A stretch of 64,000 nt of DNA from Volvox africanus. Its lineage: Eukaryota; Chlorophyta; Chlorophyceae; Chlamydomonadales; Volvocaceae. The stretch spans positions 2,087,001-2,151,000 of the forward strand of contig BSDZ01000080.1 in assembly GCA_030268105.1 (NCBI GenBank), given 5' to 3'. The notes below the pieces were generated by a model. The model made no database searches. It had not been told where the DNA came from and saw nothing but the letters and a program-made list of their open reading frames with translations. A program made the position numbers and the translations under genes. Positions 21,801 to 58,455 of the stretch are shown piece by piece (position 1 is the stretch's first letter; every line of letters starts with the position of its first letter).

Positions 21801-24797
21801 GCCCATCCCTTCCCCTACCCCTTCCCCTTCCAGTTCTTGTAGTCGGCGCCAGCGCTCTTACCTTGAGCCCCCGGACCTCCATCACCAGCAGCGCCCGCAG
21901 CGCCTCCCCTAGAAAGCTGAGTCGGGAGGAGTCGATGAGGGCCGCGGGTCCCACTAGCAAAAGCCGCAACTCCGCGCGGGGGGCCAACAACCGCACATCC
22001 GACCAGCCTGTGGCGGCAGCAGCGGAAGGCGGTGGGACAATGGGGTCAGCTGGAGCCACAGCAGGAGCCGGAACCTCGCCGCTCCAGCCCTAGCCCAGAC
22101 GTGCCCTGGCCCCAGCTCTGAAACCCAAATCCGCCTTCCACTAAAACCCTCCAACTCTCCACCCCCCAACAGACAAACATACGCTGAAATGAAGGGTTGT
22201 CAGACTGTCAGGCATACCCTGTCGGCTGCCAGCCACAGATCCATAACTCGGCTGTCTCTAGCCCCGCATTTTCCTCTCGGACCTCCCCCGACAAATTACT
22301 GCAATTGCGTAAATATAGATAATGTGATATTGTGTGTTGTTGTGCAATATGATGGTTCGGACTCCTATTTTATGAAGTAGAGACATCTACCGCACATCGC
22401 CGGCCGCTGATGCATTAATAACCCCTCCCATTCCCAGGGTTATCCCCGCGACACGTGCCTCCTCTAACCCCCCTCCCAACCCAGATCGCACCAGGGTATG
22501 AAAGAAGCCGTAGTGGATCTAACTGCAGCCCAGGAACCACTAACGCCGGTATGGACGAGCTGTCCGGCAGTCCTGGCCGTTCCGCCGACACGAACGCCGG
22601 CAACGGCGGCGAGCTGTTGCCGGCCCCAGTCCCGTTCGTGGCGGAGACAATGCTGGGGCTGCTACAGATGCTACTGCTACTGCTACAGCAACAGTGAGCT
22701 TGTGCACCGTGGCTGGCCGTGGCGAAAGCCTCTGGCGGTGAGGCACCAGAGTTGATTAGGAAGGCCAGGAAGGCCGCGGTGAAGTATGATGCGACGGCGG
22801 CGGGGATGGGGCTGTCCGCGGGCCAGACGACCACGTGTGGGGTTCCACGAAGATGCAGGGAAGGGCCTGCGGTGGGATTTGGGGGATAAGGCGAATAACC
22901 GAGATACGATACCACTGTAGACGCTGCTGTAAAGCATGACATGGGGGTTGTGTGTGTGTGAAAGGGGGGGGGTGTTATGACCGAAAAGGCATTTGCGTTG
23001 ACCACGGTTCGGACTGCGACCTTGGGGAGAGTCATGGAGCCTCAATCAGGCGCTCAATCAGGAAAGGACGGCTGGAAGGGAAGCAACAACGCCAGACTGA
23101 CCCATGGGTCAGCAATCCCAATAGCACATCACCCATAAATCATAAAGCTCAGCGACAGAACATGAAGGGAGGCCATGAGGGGTAAATGTCGACCAAACAT
23201 CTCAACACCGGAACCACCGACCCGACCCGCGGATTAGCGGAGCTACTCGAATGGTCAACAGGCCCAGAGCTGTAACAATCGCGTCAGTCGGCGTAATGCG
23301 GGTGTGTGTGTGGGCGGGGGCGCCGCTGCAGCCAGCGGCATGGGTTTCGAGTTACATGTTCCAAGCCTTAAACTACCATCACGCACGCTCTGCATCTCGT
23401 CTGTCAGTGCGACTAAGCACACCGCTGCAGCGGCAGGTGAGCCCCTGTGTGGCAGGCTAAGAGAGGGCGGAGCAGCACCAGTAGCAGTAGCACGGCAAAA
23501 GCTGCGTCACACCCAGCTCCCCAATGCAAACACCATAGTCAGCGCTCCGCCGCTGATGGGCTTTCGCGTGTCCCTTTGTCCGTCCGCCCGTCCAGTGTCC
23601 GCCGGTCTGTTAGCGCTGCTGAACGCTCTCCACATTTGCAGTCTGTGTCTGGTTATCGTTCCGGCTCCTGCTCTCATCCTCCTGCCGCTGCTGCTGCTGA
23701 TGATGATCCCTTCCCTGCTCCGCCTGTTGATGCTGCTGTTCACTCTTCCGCTATTGCATATCTACGAGATTTCCCGCCAGCGCGCCCGTGGCCCTTCACC
23801 TGAACGAGCTTCTCCGTGTCTGATTCCTCCGCATGCCGCGCCATGCCTTATAGCTCCTCGCTTCTTCTCCCACTCCTCCGTTTCCTTTCCCAACTTCCCA
23901 GCTTTTCCCCATCTATAATTCAGTATTCAGCCCAGCCACTCCCCTAGCGACGGTAGTGGCATAACGCCTCCCCCCCTCCTTCGTGCTTTTTTCCTCACCG
24001 AAATGTGGCGATACCGCAGCATCCACATACACCACCTCTGCCTGCGCCTCCTCTAAGGCCGTGAGGAGTCCTGACTCGCCTGATTCAACTCCATCTGCAG
24101 CAGCATTAGCAATCGCAGCAACAGCAATAACAACGACAGCATAATAACAGCATCATGCCATTCAATCCTTTCGCAAGATTGGAAAGACTTTATCTGGGAG
24201 ACGGGACAGATATCCTGATATGCATGAAAACCTGACCGCGCAAGCTAGCGGGAAAAGGTCCCGGGTACACCTTGGAGGCATCACCTCGGGGAAGGAGAAG
24301 TAAGTGAAATAGGGATGCTAGCCAGGGCCGGCCATACGGGAGTTTGATCAGATTTGATCTGGGTCGTGGCGAGCTCCTGAGGGCAGATATAATGTACATA
24401 CCGCGGAAGTGGAACGCTCCAACCGTGCCCGTCGGCTTGTTGTCATGATGCGACGGTGACCCGCAGCAGTAGATGAGGTTTGGGCGGCTGGCCAAGACTG
24501 CCTCCCTGAACTCCTCTAACGACGGGTTGAAGAGGGCCGACACCTACAAGACGTTCGGGTCACTTAAACGGGTCCATGTTGCCATTCGATTTGGCGTCGA
24601 GAGGAGTGGGTCGGCGGCCTTAGTGCAATTGCGAAGGTGGAAATGAGCGGCAAAGAAAAACCCTTTACCTGTACATTTGATGGTTGCGTTTCGGGAGTCG
24701 CCAAGTCCAATAACACGGAAAAGACTCCCAAGCCTGTGCCCTCTCCCACCGGCGCACCGTAGCAAGCTACTATCCGCCAGCTTGGCACTGAGGCCAT
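18858..24797 (-). CDS. ARID4: ARID-PHD chromatin protein, ARID4-like
   Basis: Nuclear DNA- and histone-binding protein. Minus-strand exons: 24797-24669, 24543-24402, 24094-23999, 23424-23377, 22914 to 22492 (or 22708), 22008-21863, 21640-21549, 21251-21092, about 20950-20186, 19886-19713, 19199-18858. About 770-840 aa. The ARID spans the last two exons (FYDDLVDFLTLLRGKPIDRA, SLDLFSLYREVVTRGGF, then GNALKRHYQNYLWEYE). A C4HC3 PHD finger follows (CVLC, CCDACENWAHFSC, CPSC) and the protein ends VKRQRTA. The N-terminal region (PSLEEFREAVLASRPNLIYC; VVVWPADSPIPAAVASYF) resembles the N-terminus of plant ARID4, a subunit of PEAT histone-modifying complexes, as I recall it. Exon 9 is Ala/Gly/Pro-rich. 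The exon 5 donor and the exon 9 acceptor are uncertain. ATG 24797 (MASVPSWRIVACYG) is preferred because its frame joins exon 2 in phase. The ARID-PHD pairing is certain; orthology to ARID4 is probable. Confidence 0.82.
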
Positions 24798-25260
24798 ATT
24801 GATCTTTTAACTGATCAACATGTTTCCCTAACAAGGCGGTGACCGGAGGTTCGCAGCGGCTAGTGGTAGACAGAAAATTTAACTTCAGATTATGATATTC
24901 CAATATTTTAGCTAAAAGTTGGCAAGTAGTAACTTGCAGAAACAAAGTCTGGAGCGGACAAACGGTGTCGGTCTCGGAGCTATGCAGTTTGTAATTCATT
25001 TTTGACAATCACTTCAACTAAAGTCAGTGGCGATGTAGCCAAGCTTACAGTACCTCACCAATGACATTGATGTTCCCATTTCTGCGTGTTTTATGCAAGA
25101 AAAGTCCCATTCGCCATTCTGTGCCGTTTGACGGCCGCGCTTCATAGACTAGTAAAGCCCTTGCCAAACAGCCTTTTAATTCGATTCGACCGGACGCATA
25201 TTGTACTTGCTTGCTTTTCAATACGTGGGAAGAACCAGACGGCGCTCTTTGTTCGACGCC
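24798..25260. promoter_or_regulatory. Divergent promoter between ARID-PHD and beta-rich protein genes
   Basis: 463 bp between start codons at 24797 (minus) and 25261 (plus). The minus-strand open frame extending to 25008 here is out of phase with the ARID-PHD exon 2 and is treated as leader sequence. Confidence 0.45.
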
Positions 25261-28200
25261 ATGGCGAACAGCCAAGCGCCTGGCGTGATGAGCGGCGAAG
25301 AGGACGAGGCCGGCTCGCAAGCACTGATAGATGAAATCCTCGATTTGGTGAGGCGGCAAGCTATACTAGTTCTATGATCTTGCCGCAATGCTACCCGCAG
25401 ACCCGGCGCTCAGAGCCGCCTCCCCATGCCTGCCGCTCTTAGCCCCCGTCCACGCACCCGCCTCTCCTCACTGTATCTCACGGGTTCAATTCTGTAATAC
25501 CTTTCTTTCCCGTGGCGTCCCGTTTGGGGCAGTACCGGTTTCATTGGGTGCCCGAGTACCGCCTGAAGTTTAAGAAAGAGTGAGTTTGCACGTTCAATGT
25601 CCCGCCGTCCTGCGGTGTGTTTAATACTCTCATTGCCCCTTTGTGGCCCGTGGGACGGGGAACGGGGGACGGGGAGCCCCCAGGCGAATACATTTTGGTT
25701 TTTGCTGGGGTTTAGGCCACTGCACGCGCCGTATGTACGGGCTTGGTTGTCCGGTGTGTCTGCCCAGCCTTATTGCGTACCCTCCCTGCAGCGCCGATCG
25801 GCTTGTCCCGATCAATAGTTCCCACCCGCATTGTTGACAGCTAATCAAGGCGTTTTGTTTCCCTGTCGTGTTTGCCATTCATCACATATGACGTTTGCTT
25901 AGTATTGATGTACGATTACGGTTGTACTGTGAATGTACGGCCTGTCGTATTTTCGGGTCGCAGGCTTGCAGGTTACACACTGGGTTTGGCGGTTTCTAAA
26001 CCCCACGAGGCTTCCACGCGGCTTCGGGCGACGGTAGGTTGAGGCCGACGAAGTTGAACCCTGTGCCTGTACACGTGTGCACAAAACTCGTACACCTCAT
26101 TCGTCCTCACCTCGTCGCCCACATCTTGGGTGGTCCGGACACGCAGCACCTGAAAGCGGAAACTGCAGCACATCATTCACATCGTTCACTTCACCGCATG
26201 TGCCTCATGGCTTTTCATACTACTACTTTGAATGCTAAGCCTCCATTTGTCTTCTTCCACTGCATTTATAAAGTAATACATATCCACACATACATAGGCA
26301 CGTATATTTTGCGATATACCCCTATATATGTTGTTTATGTTATCGCACCTATAAGAGCTTCCTAATCGAATGCATCACCGTGCGCACCACCGTGAACGTT
26401 TTTTCTGCTCTCTATTCCCCACTGCTGTGCAGATAAAACCAGATCAAGTGGTTGCGGGTTGGAGTCCGGGGAGGTTCGTGCAGAAGATCTTGGTGATGCC
26501 GCAGCAGCGCTTCGCGGCCATGTACAGCCGCAAGTTGGCCCTTGGGTTTCTGAGGTTTCAATTCGTGGCAGGTTACTTCTGGGATACGCGGCGGCCGAGC
26601 CTGGATTATCGGTGGGTCGCGTGGGTTCCTTTGTGAAGGGTGTGGAGCTACATACACACACAGACACAGACACGCACACATATATATGTATATATACATA
26701 TATATACATATTATGTATATTACATGTATTATATTGTATATTTAGATGGTCGGTCGATTTTTTCTGCTAATAAATAAATTTGTTAATAAATAATAAGTAA
26801 CAGAAGTCTTGCCTTTCGCAACATATGGACAACCGCGATTCGGCAAGCGTGGTGGGGTGAAGTAGAGAAAGTAGTATGTATTTTCGAAGGTTGTTTGCCG
26901 AAGGCTCCCCGCCTTTGCCACCCAGTCAAGCCTGACCACAATCCTCGGGTTCATCGGGTTCTGTGCTCCACAGCCCCGCACACACCGACCCGGCAAACTC
27001 CCTCCCCTTCTCTCATCCGTCTTTGCGTGTGGGCGGGAGAGGGGGAGGGCGGGGGGCCGGGCGGGCGGGGGACAGGAGGGCGGGAGAGAGGGAGGGCCGT
27101 TGGGCACAAATGGCGGACTTATTGCCTGGTATCACATGAGGTGTTGAGGTGACTGTGTGACAAAATAAAAATCTTGTCGTTGGCTGGTCGAGGCTCCAGG
27201 AGGGTGTTTAGCGGGGCCCGTCTAGGCAAGATGGTGTGAGTGCGGGACTGGGGGGAGGGGGCGGGGGAGAACGGCTTCGGCCTTTTGTAGCAATCTTTCT
27301 GTAATTCCCCTTCCCCCATCACCACCTCCTCGCTCCACCCACCCGGGTTTCCCGGTGCAAATCACCCCTTCTCGTCTTCTCAGGCTAACCACCAAGTGGA
27401 ACGACGGTCTGACTTTCAAGCGAAAGGAATGTGTGAGTACTTTGGGGGTTGCTGGAGGCCGCATGTCGTGCTGTTAGATCTAAAACACCTTAGTGCTGGC
27501 CACCGCCCTGAGCCTCTGGACCCAAAAGAGGGCTGTTCTTGTGAGGGATTGCTGAAACCATGTTTTAGGAAACGTACATGTGTGTGTATATGCATGTATG
27601 TGTAAAGCGCATTCTATCTCATCAGTCTTGACCCTCTCCCGCCTCTCCCTCCGCGTTCCTAACTTGCTTCCTCGGTTGCTCTTCCACTGAGGCCCATGCC
27701 CCGGAACCCTGGTTTGCAGATCCAACCGACCAACAACCTGTTGGTCCGGACGTGCTGGTCTCTCGACCTGCAGCTGCCGCAGGCTGAGGGGTAAGTGCGG
27801 AAGAAAAGGAACGGAACAGGCCTGACCTGAGAGACTTGGGGTCTTGGGGCTATTAAAATGGTTGTTGATGCAGAACATGATGCATTCCGCGAGCTATTGT
27901 GCGAAGGGTAACCTCACAAATATTGCAACGGCCACGAAACCACTTTTGCCAACTCATTCTATTAATGATTTCCGCAGCCATCTGGGTGGAGGACCGGGCA
28001 GCACACAGGTTCCTGTCGAGGTTGAATACGGCAGCGTGGACTTCAGCGTTACGCAGGTCGGTCATTAAGTAATCAAGATTATTATTTATTTATTTGCTTA
28101 TGTTAAATATTATTTGTTTATTTATTTATGTATTTATTTATTGCCTTTCGCAATCACAATTTGCAAGACGGACGCACGTGTGAACTAACTTCCATTCTCA

Positions 28201-28641
28201 AGTGGTTGGCGATCGCCGTGCCGTCATGACGTCATATGGATCATTTCTTTCGGGCCCTCTCCGCTGCAGATGGACTTCATTTGTGACTTTGACGGATTCA
28301 AGAACCGAAAGAAGGCGGAGTCCCCGAGGAATCTCTTTGCGGCGGCGCAGCCCCTGGACTTGTCGACAGCGACGGCTGCGACCAACAGCAGCTGCACCGG
28401 CTCCGGCGGCTCCAGTAGCGGTCGCAGCGGCGGTCCCTGCGGGGCGGGCTGCGGGGGGACCTCCGGGCCCCGTAGCCAGAGCCCCTTCTTGCACATTCAG
28501 ATGCCCGCGTCCTGGTCCTGGCCCTCATCCTGGCCTTGGCAGCACACGCAGCATTTTGAAGGGAACAGAGTTGGTCTGGTGGGGGGACGTGGTGCAGGTT
28601 GCAAGATCGAAGGCGAAAAAGGCTCGAGCTCTCACCCCTGA
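25261..28641 (+). CDS. Unrecognised beta-strand-rich protein, 8 exons
   Basis: I do not recognise the family. Exons 25261-25347, 25533-25579, 25964-26033, 26433-26611, 27384-27432, 27720-27790, 27978-28056 and 28270-28641 join with consistent phases (0,2,0,2,0,2,0) to give 317 aa. The N-terminus is acidic (SGEEDEAGSQALIDEILDL). The middle alternates polar and aromatic/hydrophobic residues like successive beta strands (YRFHWVPEYRLKFKK; LAGYTLGLAVS; LGFLRFQFVAGYFWD; YRLTTKWNDGLTFKRKE; LLVRTCWSLDLQLP; VPVEVEYGSVDFSVTQ). This is compatible with a small beta-barrel or lipid-binding fold. The C-terminal exon becomes Ser/Gly/Cys-rich with a WSWPSSWPW segment, which may be disordered or result from a missed donor. 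A TGTAA signal at 28715, 74 nt past the stop, supports the 3' end. Confidence 0.6.
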
Positions 28642-28714
28642 GCCCCGAAGTCCAAAATCTCAATTACATTACATGGGGAGGCGAGAGGGCCCTGTCCGGA
28701 AGTACTGCACGGCG

Positions 28715-28719
28715 TGTAA
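28715..28719 (+). other. TGTAA polyadenylation signal
   Basis: Located 74 nt after the TGA of the 317-aa gene; the canonical volvocine poly(A) motif. Confidence 0.6.
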
Positions 28720-31700
28720 ATGAAGGAAGGAGAACAACCAGGCCGGGCCAAGTGGAACCGAGGCAAGCACGGCCGAGACCGAACGGAGCTGAGCGGGGAG
28801 GAGGCGAGTAGGAAACAAGGAGGGTTAGATAGGCACTTTCATACGCACCTGATAGAGTAGGCGTAGGGGTAGGTTACTTGTAGGTGTAGAGGACGTCTAG
28901 AGGCGCGGCAGAAGGAGGCGCATCACAACTTTGTTAGATATTTACCTGAGAACCATTATGGCAGTATAGATGTATCAGTACGTGATTGGCGGCGTCAACG
29001 TCCCTCTGGTCCTGGAGATGAAGTATGTGGATAGGGAGGGGTAGATGGGCTTTGAGGGCATCCGGCCCAGGCGGATGCTGCAGAAGATTAGGATCAGGGA
29101 AAGCAACGGATGTGAACAATACATTGCCGATGTACTAGAAAATGTACGGAGACTCATCTTCGTACACCGTTTTCCTGTCACTCAGTGTTCCGGGAGCTGG
29201 TCGACATTGACCGGGATTGTTCGGACCTCCCTGAACCTACTAGTGGGTACGGCAAAATGTGGTCACCGTTGCCGTAAAGATAGAAATACAAGTAGAAATG
29301 TTAGGGCGCTCTGTGGGGGTCCCCGCTGTGGAGGCGCGTGGCCGTGTTCCGCAACCCGCAGGAGGGGGGGCACTTTCGTCGAGTCCTTTCCTGCGCCGCT
29401 CCGAGGGGTCGACTGGGGAGGGGTCGACTCCGTGATGACTCTGACCAGGCTAGGAAGGTATCCAGTGAAAGTAGCTGCGGGGGAGGAGACAGAAGAATGT
29501 GGTTGTTGGTGTATACTTGTCGTCATTGCACCCACCACCTCACCACTCGTCCCAGGGTAATTTGTATCGTATTAGATACATGTGGCAGGGGGGCCAGGTG
29601 ATGGAGGAGGAGGAGATGAAGGAGCTTCTTTTCGTTCTTTTACAGGCAGGGTCTATGGGTGGAGGGGGCTAGGTTGGGCTGGCCGCAGAGCACGGTACTG
29701 GCGCCCGCTGAAATCAGGTGGGTTTTGCCGTCGTCTTGCCTCGTCTTCCCCTTGCCCTGCTCGCCGTATGACCGCCATATGACCGCACCACCCGGGTGCA
29801 ATCACTGGGCAGACACGTGAATGCATGCGGCATCATGAAGGACACGTGTTAAGGTAAAGGGTATGATGCTGTGTAAGGTGAAGATTAAGAAGGGGGATGG
29901 AGTGTGGAGGGCATGAAGGTTCATTGGGTAGGGGGAGGGGTAAGGAAAGCAACGAGAGAGAAGATAGATAGAGAGAGGAGAAGGAGAAGACTTCCATGGG
30001 GGGGGGCGAACAGGTCAGATGTGAGTCGAGGGGGGTGGGAGGGAAGAAGGGAGAGGGGTGAGAGAGAGAGGAAGGCAAACTAAACGCAACAAAGTGAGGG
30101 TGGAAATGATGGCTGCATGTGTTGTGTGATAGATATGTGTGATGGATATGATGGATAAAGCACGTCGTGTGAGGCCAAGTTGGATTAGGAGTCAGCCAGC
30201 CTGTGTAACGAATGACAAACGATACTGTATGATTCCCTGAGTCCAATCGCCGGAATCAGGGCGTGCTCGTGCTCATGACGGCCTACCTGACTGGAACGTC
30301 TACTTCACGACCGAGTGATGGACTGCGTTTTGCTGAGGCGGAGGGTGAGGGTCCTTGCGGATACGAGTTTCATGGATGCGAGTATGGTTCCCTGCATGGC
30401 ATGGTTCGTTCCATAGCCTGCTATTACAATTTCCGAATCTGTGGTGGGTAGTTTCCTTGCGAGAATGAAGCGAGCCAGCCGACTGTGACAGTGACATCCA
30501 AAGACTTGACACCTTCGTTCAGGAGCATGCTCAACCGCGACTGGGATTGTGACTGTGACAGCAACAGTGCCTGTGATTGTGATTGTGACAGCAGCAGGTA
30601 TACCTAGTCCTTAGTCGGGTTTACAAAACACGTCCATGGGGCAGGTGAAGGGAGCCGGTGAAAGGACGCATGTTAGGGGTCAGGTGGCGCTTACGAAGAA
30701 GTGAGGTTCTTTCTGAGGACGCCTCTGTGCGATCCATATGATTGGGGAAGTCGCCGGCGGGGCCGGTTGTTGAACATTTGCAATTGTATTTCTTGTGGCG
30801 TTGGGGTCTCAGATCAAGGACGGATTCTGATGCAGCACAGAGCAGATCCTGGCTCAATGAGTACACTTGAGAATATGTATGACTCGATTCTATGGACAGG
30901 CAGCGGCCAGTCGCGCTCACAGACAGTTGAGAGATTACTGGAAGGTGAGAAAATGGAGGAAATGTATTAACACGATATCCTTAGACATTGTGACACCATC
31001 ACTCGTATTATGATCGAGGATGACTATGACACGTCTGTGGAAGCTGCCTGCGATCGCTGAACGCGGTAACATTTAAGGAAGTGTGGAGTATGGAGTCGTT
31101 ATGCTCCTGATGATTTCCGAGGAAGCCCGTCAACCGCACTTGCTGTGCTGCCACAACAAGGTCCAACGGCCTAAGTCCTATCATGTCCTATGAGATGGGA
31201 AGGGAAGGGAACTGGACGTAACTGAGATCCTCGAACGGTATAATGTGCGTTTTCTAGTTAGATTCGTGTCGTCCATGTTAGGTTCAGGCAGTGAACCCGC
31301 AGGCTGGCCTCTACAAGGTGGTGTGAACTTGGTGTGAACTTTCTGGCTGTGGCTGCATATGTGCGGGAATGCACTTGCAGTCAGGTTGGCCCAAATAAGC
31401 ACGTAAGAATACAGTACTATTGTAAAGCATTAAAATTTTTAGTAAATTGGGCACGAGCTCGGTCCACTTCATTTGTCATTCTGAGAGGATACAATAACTT
31501 TGCTGGAAAATTGCTCAAAATAGTTAAGAATATAATATTGTTTCAGGCACTCGCGTGTGCTGGCTGCGTCGCCTCGGAGGAAAGGCCCAGGAACGGCGAA
31601 TGCCTTTTTTATGCCTTTGATCAGGGTCTTGTAACATCTCAGGTAACAATTCTTACATAAGACTTATTGAAATTAATCATGCACACCTGATATATGAAGG

Positions 31701-32068
31701 CTCGGACGAAGTCGGTCTGTCCTCCTGGTTACATTGCGTTATTTTTACGTACGACAAAGTCGTTGACAGCGAACCGCTATTGTTGCGGAGGCCCGTGAAG
31801 CTGAATTATTAGCAAGAACATGAAAGATAAGATCGCATATTCTTAAGCTAGGGAGAGTCTCGCTTTAGGAATACAGGCAGGCCAACGTAGGTAAAAGGAA
31901 CCCCATTACACAATCAAGATTTCTAATTTTTAAACTGGTCCTCTACATAATGTGATGCAATTGCATAGGTAGTGCGTCATGATGCCGCAATCCGTCGAGG
32001 CCATCCGTCCACTTTGTTGAAGTGGCCACAGTTCGCCAGCACTCACCAGGGCGGAGCTGTCAGCTGAG
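28720..32068. other. 3.3 kb without a confident gene
   Basis: Contains G-rich and purine-rich stretches (29880-30080), short GATTGTGACTGTGACAG-type repeats (30475-30600), and an AT-rich segment before the TmcB-like gene (31400-32000). Exon-like islands occur on the plus strand: a 24-codon ATG frame at 28970-29044, and a stretch at 29187-29253 encoding FRELVDIDRDCSDLPEPTSG behind a pyrimidine-rich acceptor. I could not chain them into a gene. They may be remnants of a decayed copy. Confidence 0.4.
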
Positions 32069-56599
<24,531 letters not shown>

Positions 56600-56713
56600 A
56601 GGCGCCCAGAGAAGGGAGTCGTCATGGCGCTTACGTGTGGGGCGGTTAGGGAGTCGCAACGCCAGGTGGGAAATCCAAGACGCGGAATGGGTGATGGTGT
56701 CGTCCGGGACGGG

Positions 56714-56758
56714 TGATGGTGGGTCTCGTCCATCATGAACGAAAGAGACCCACCATCA
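56714..56758. repeat. 14-bp perfect stem-loop in the 3' UTR of the TmcB-like gene
   Basis: TGATGGTGGGTCTC and its exact reverse complement are separated by 17 nt, about 115 nt downstream of the stop codon. It would form a stable RNA hairpin. Confidence 0.85.
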
Positions 56759-57084
56759 TGGACCATTGCCCCCAGGCAGGTGCCACATTTTCTGGTCGCA
56801 GCGGGGGATGTGGGATGTGGGTAAACAGCGGGCCGGGGTAAGGGCCTGCCGAGGGACGTGGTGATCGAGGAGCTTAGGGGTCACTGCCGGAGCCTGTGTG
56901 TGTGTGTGTGTGTTGCATGGGAGGCTTTGTACGGCGTGTGATATGACGTGATGCCTAGTGATGTGAGTTATTGCGTCTTAGGTGTTGTGTGTTTGGTTTA
57001 AAGCTTTTACCGTGACTGACATCATATTTCGATGGAAGCCACTTGAGGGAGGGAAGAGAGGCAGAGAGGGAACGGGAGGAGTAG

Positions 57085-57145
57085 AGGAGGAGAGGAGGAG
57101 AGGAGGAGAGGAGGAGAGGAGGAGAGGAGGAGAGGAGGAGAGAAA
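57085..57145. repeat. GAGGA(GAG) purine repeat
   Basis: Seven to eight GGAGAGGA octamer units; intergenic. Confidence 0.9.
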
Positions 57146-58387
57146 TTTTTGTACGGTCATGGAAATGACGACAAGGTTGACGGGTGCATGTGAAGCACTT
57201 GAGCGTGCATGCGAGCACGCTTACGTGCGCTTTTGTGTGCCTTCACGATATCGTTATGTGATGTATGCTTGTCGAAACAAGAAGGGAATGTGAACGACGG
57301 AATTTCCACGGTCTTTCCGAGTATGTGCGTGTGCGTGTCTCTGTGTGTCGGTGTGAGTGTATGGCACGGTACGAGGACGGAGGGGCGATGAGGGGTAAAG
57401 TGAGGGGTTATGCATTGGCGGTACGACAGCTGTTGCGGTTCTTCGTTAGAGCTGCACATGGGTACATGGTTTTTATCTAGGGTTAAGGTTGTTTAATTGG
57501 GTTAGTCGACGTCGTCAGTTGAGCGGAGTCCCTAGGAAGGAGGTGCATATCTGTCGATATGCGTGTCCGTCTGTGTATGTGTGTGTGTATGTGTACGTTC
57601 CCACATACTTGCTCCCTAGATTATTAAGACGGATGTGTACGGATTAAGGCTTTGTGGGACACAATCAAAGCAGCAATGTGACAAATTTCATTTCCGATCG
57701 ACTCGACTCGGCTAGGACTCTTCAGGGCCTTTTACGCTTGGCTTAAGTACGTATATCTCCCTGCCCAGCTTTGGTGTTTGGTATTCGTTCCATGGCGGGT
57801 AGGGCCCGTGATGAGGATCGATTAAGTTAGCGAAATCGATGCTAGCGTGTGTATCGTGATGTGGCAATTTTGTCGATGCGGATGTCATGTTTTTTATGCT
57901 CCGCAATTTTGAAGCCACTGAAGCGTTTACGCTCTCTCCGGCGGCGTGCTTTTCGTTGCCAGGCGACTGCCAGCGGGAAAAAAACGAAAAGCGGATAGTG
58001 GATTCCATTTTTTTGAGAGAATGGAAGGAAACCCGGAGTTCCGGCAAAGGAGGGAGTACGTAACACGACGTGAGGTGGGGGGAAAGGGGGGAAGAGGGAA
58101 AGCTCCCATGGCAAAACCCGCAGCGCCAGATGAACGCTGTGAGGAACTTTTAGCCTTTTTAGTCGCTATCGTCGTAACCCTTCTGGGCTAACGTTTGGCG
58201 GGTAATCTTTGGCAGTTGCGATGTTTTTGGAAGTTGCGATTCCCGCCATTGGCCCGAGTCAAGTCGAATTTGCCAGTTGGACGGAGTTAGCGACGGGGAT
58301 CTGTGCTTCTGTTTTCATTGTTCCAATTGCTTAGAGGACCGAAAGGAAGAAATGAGAGCAGGAGGTAAGGAAGAATGTTAGGTCGGG

Positions 58388-58455
58388 GAAACGGAAGAGG
58401 GAAGGAGGGAAAGAGGGAAGGAGGGAAAGAGGGAAGGAGGGAAAGAGGGAAGACG
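58388..58455. repeat. GGAAGGAGGGAAAGA minisatellite
   Basis: About four tandem 16-nt purine-only units; intergenic. Confidence 0.9.

Noticed and set aside
24544..25008. Alternative N-terminus for the ARID-PHD gene (155-codon frame)
   Set aside because: Its phase at the donor at 24668 does not fit exon 2, whereas the ATG at 24797 joins in phase.
57946..58191. 81-codon plus-strand frame with hydrophobic C-terminus
   Set aside because: No ATG at the open start, short, no homology recognised, and flanked by low-complexity sequence.
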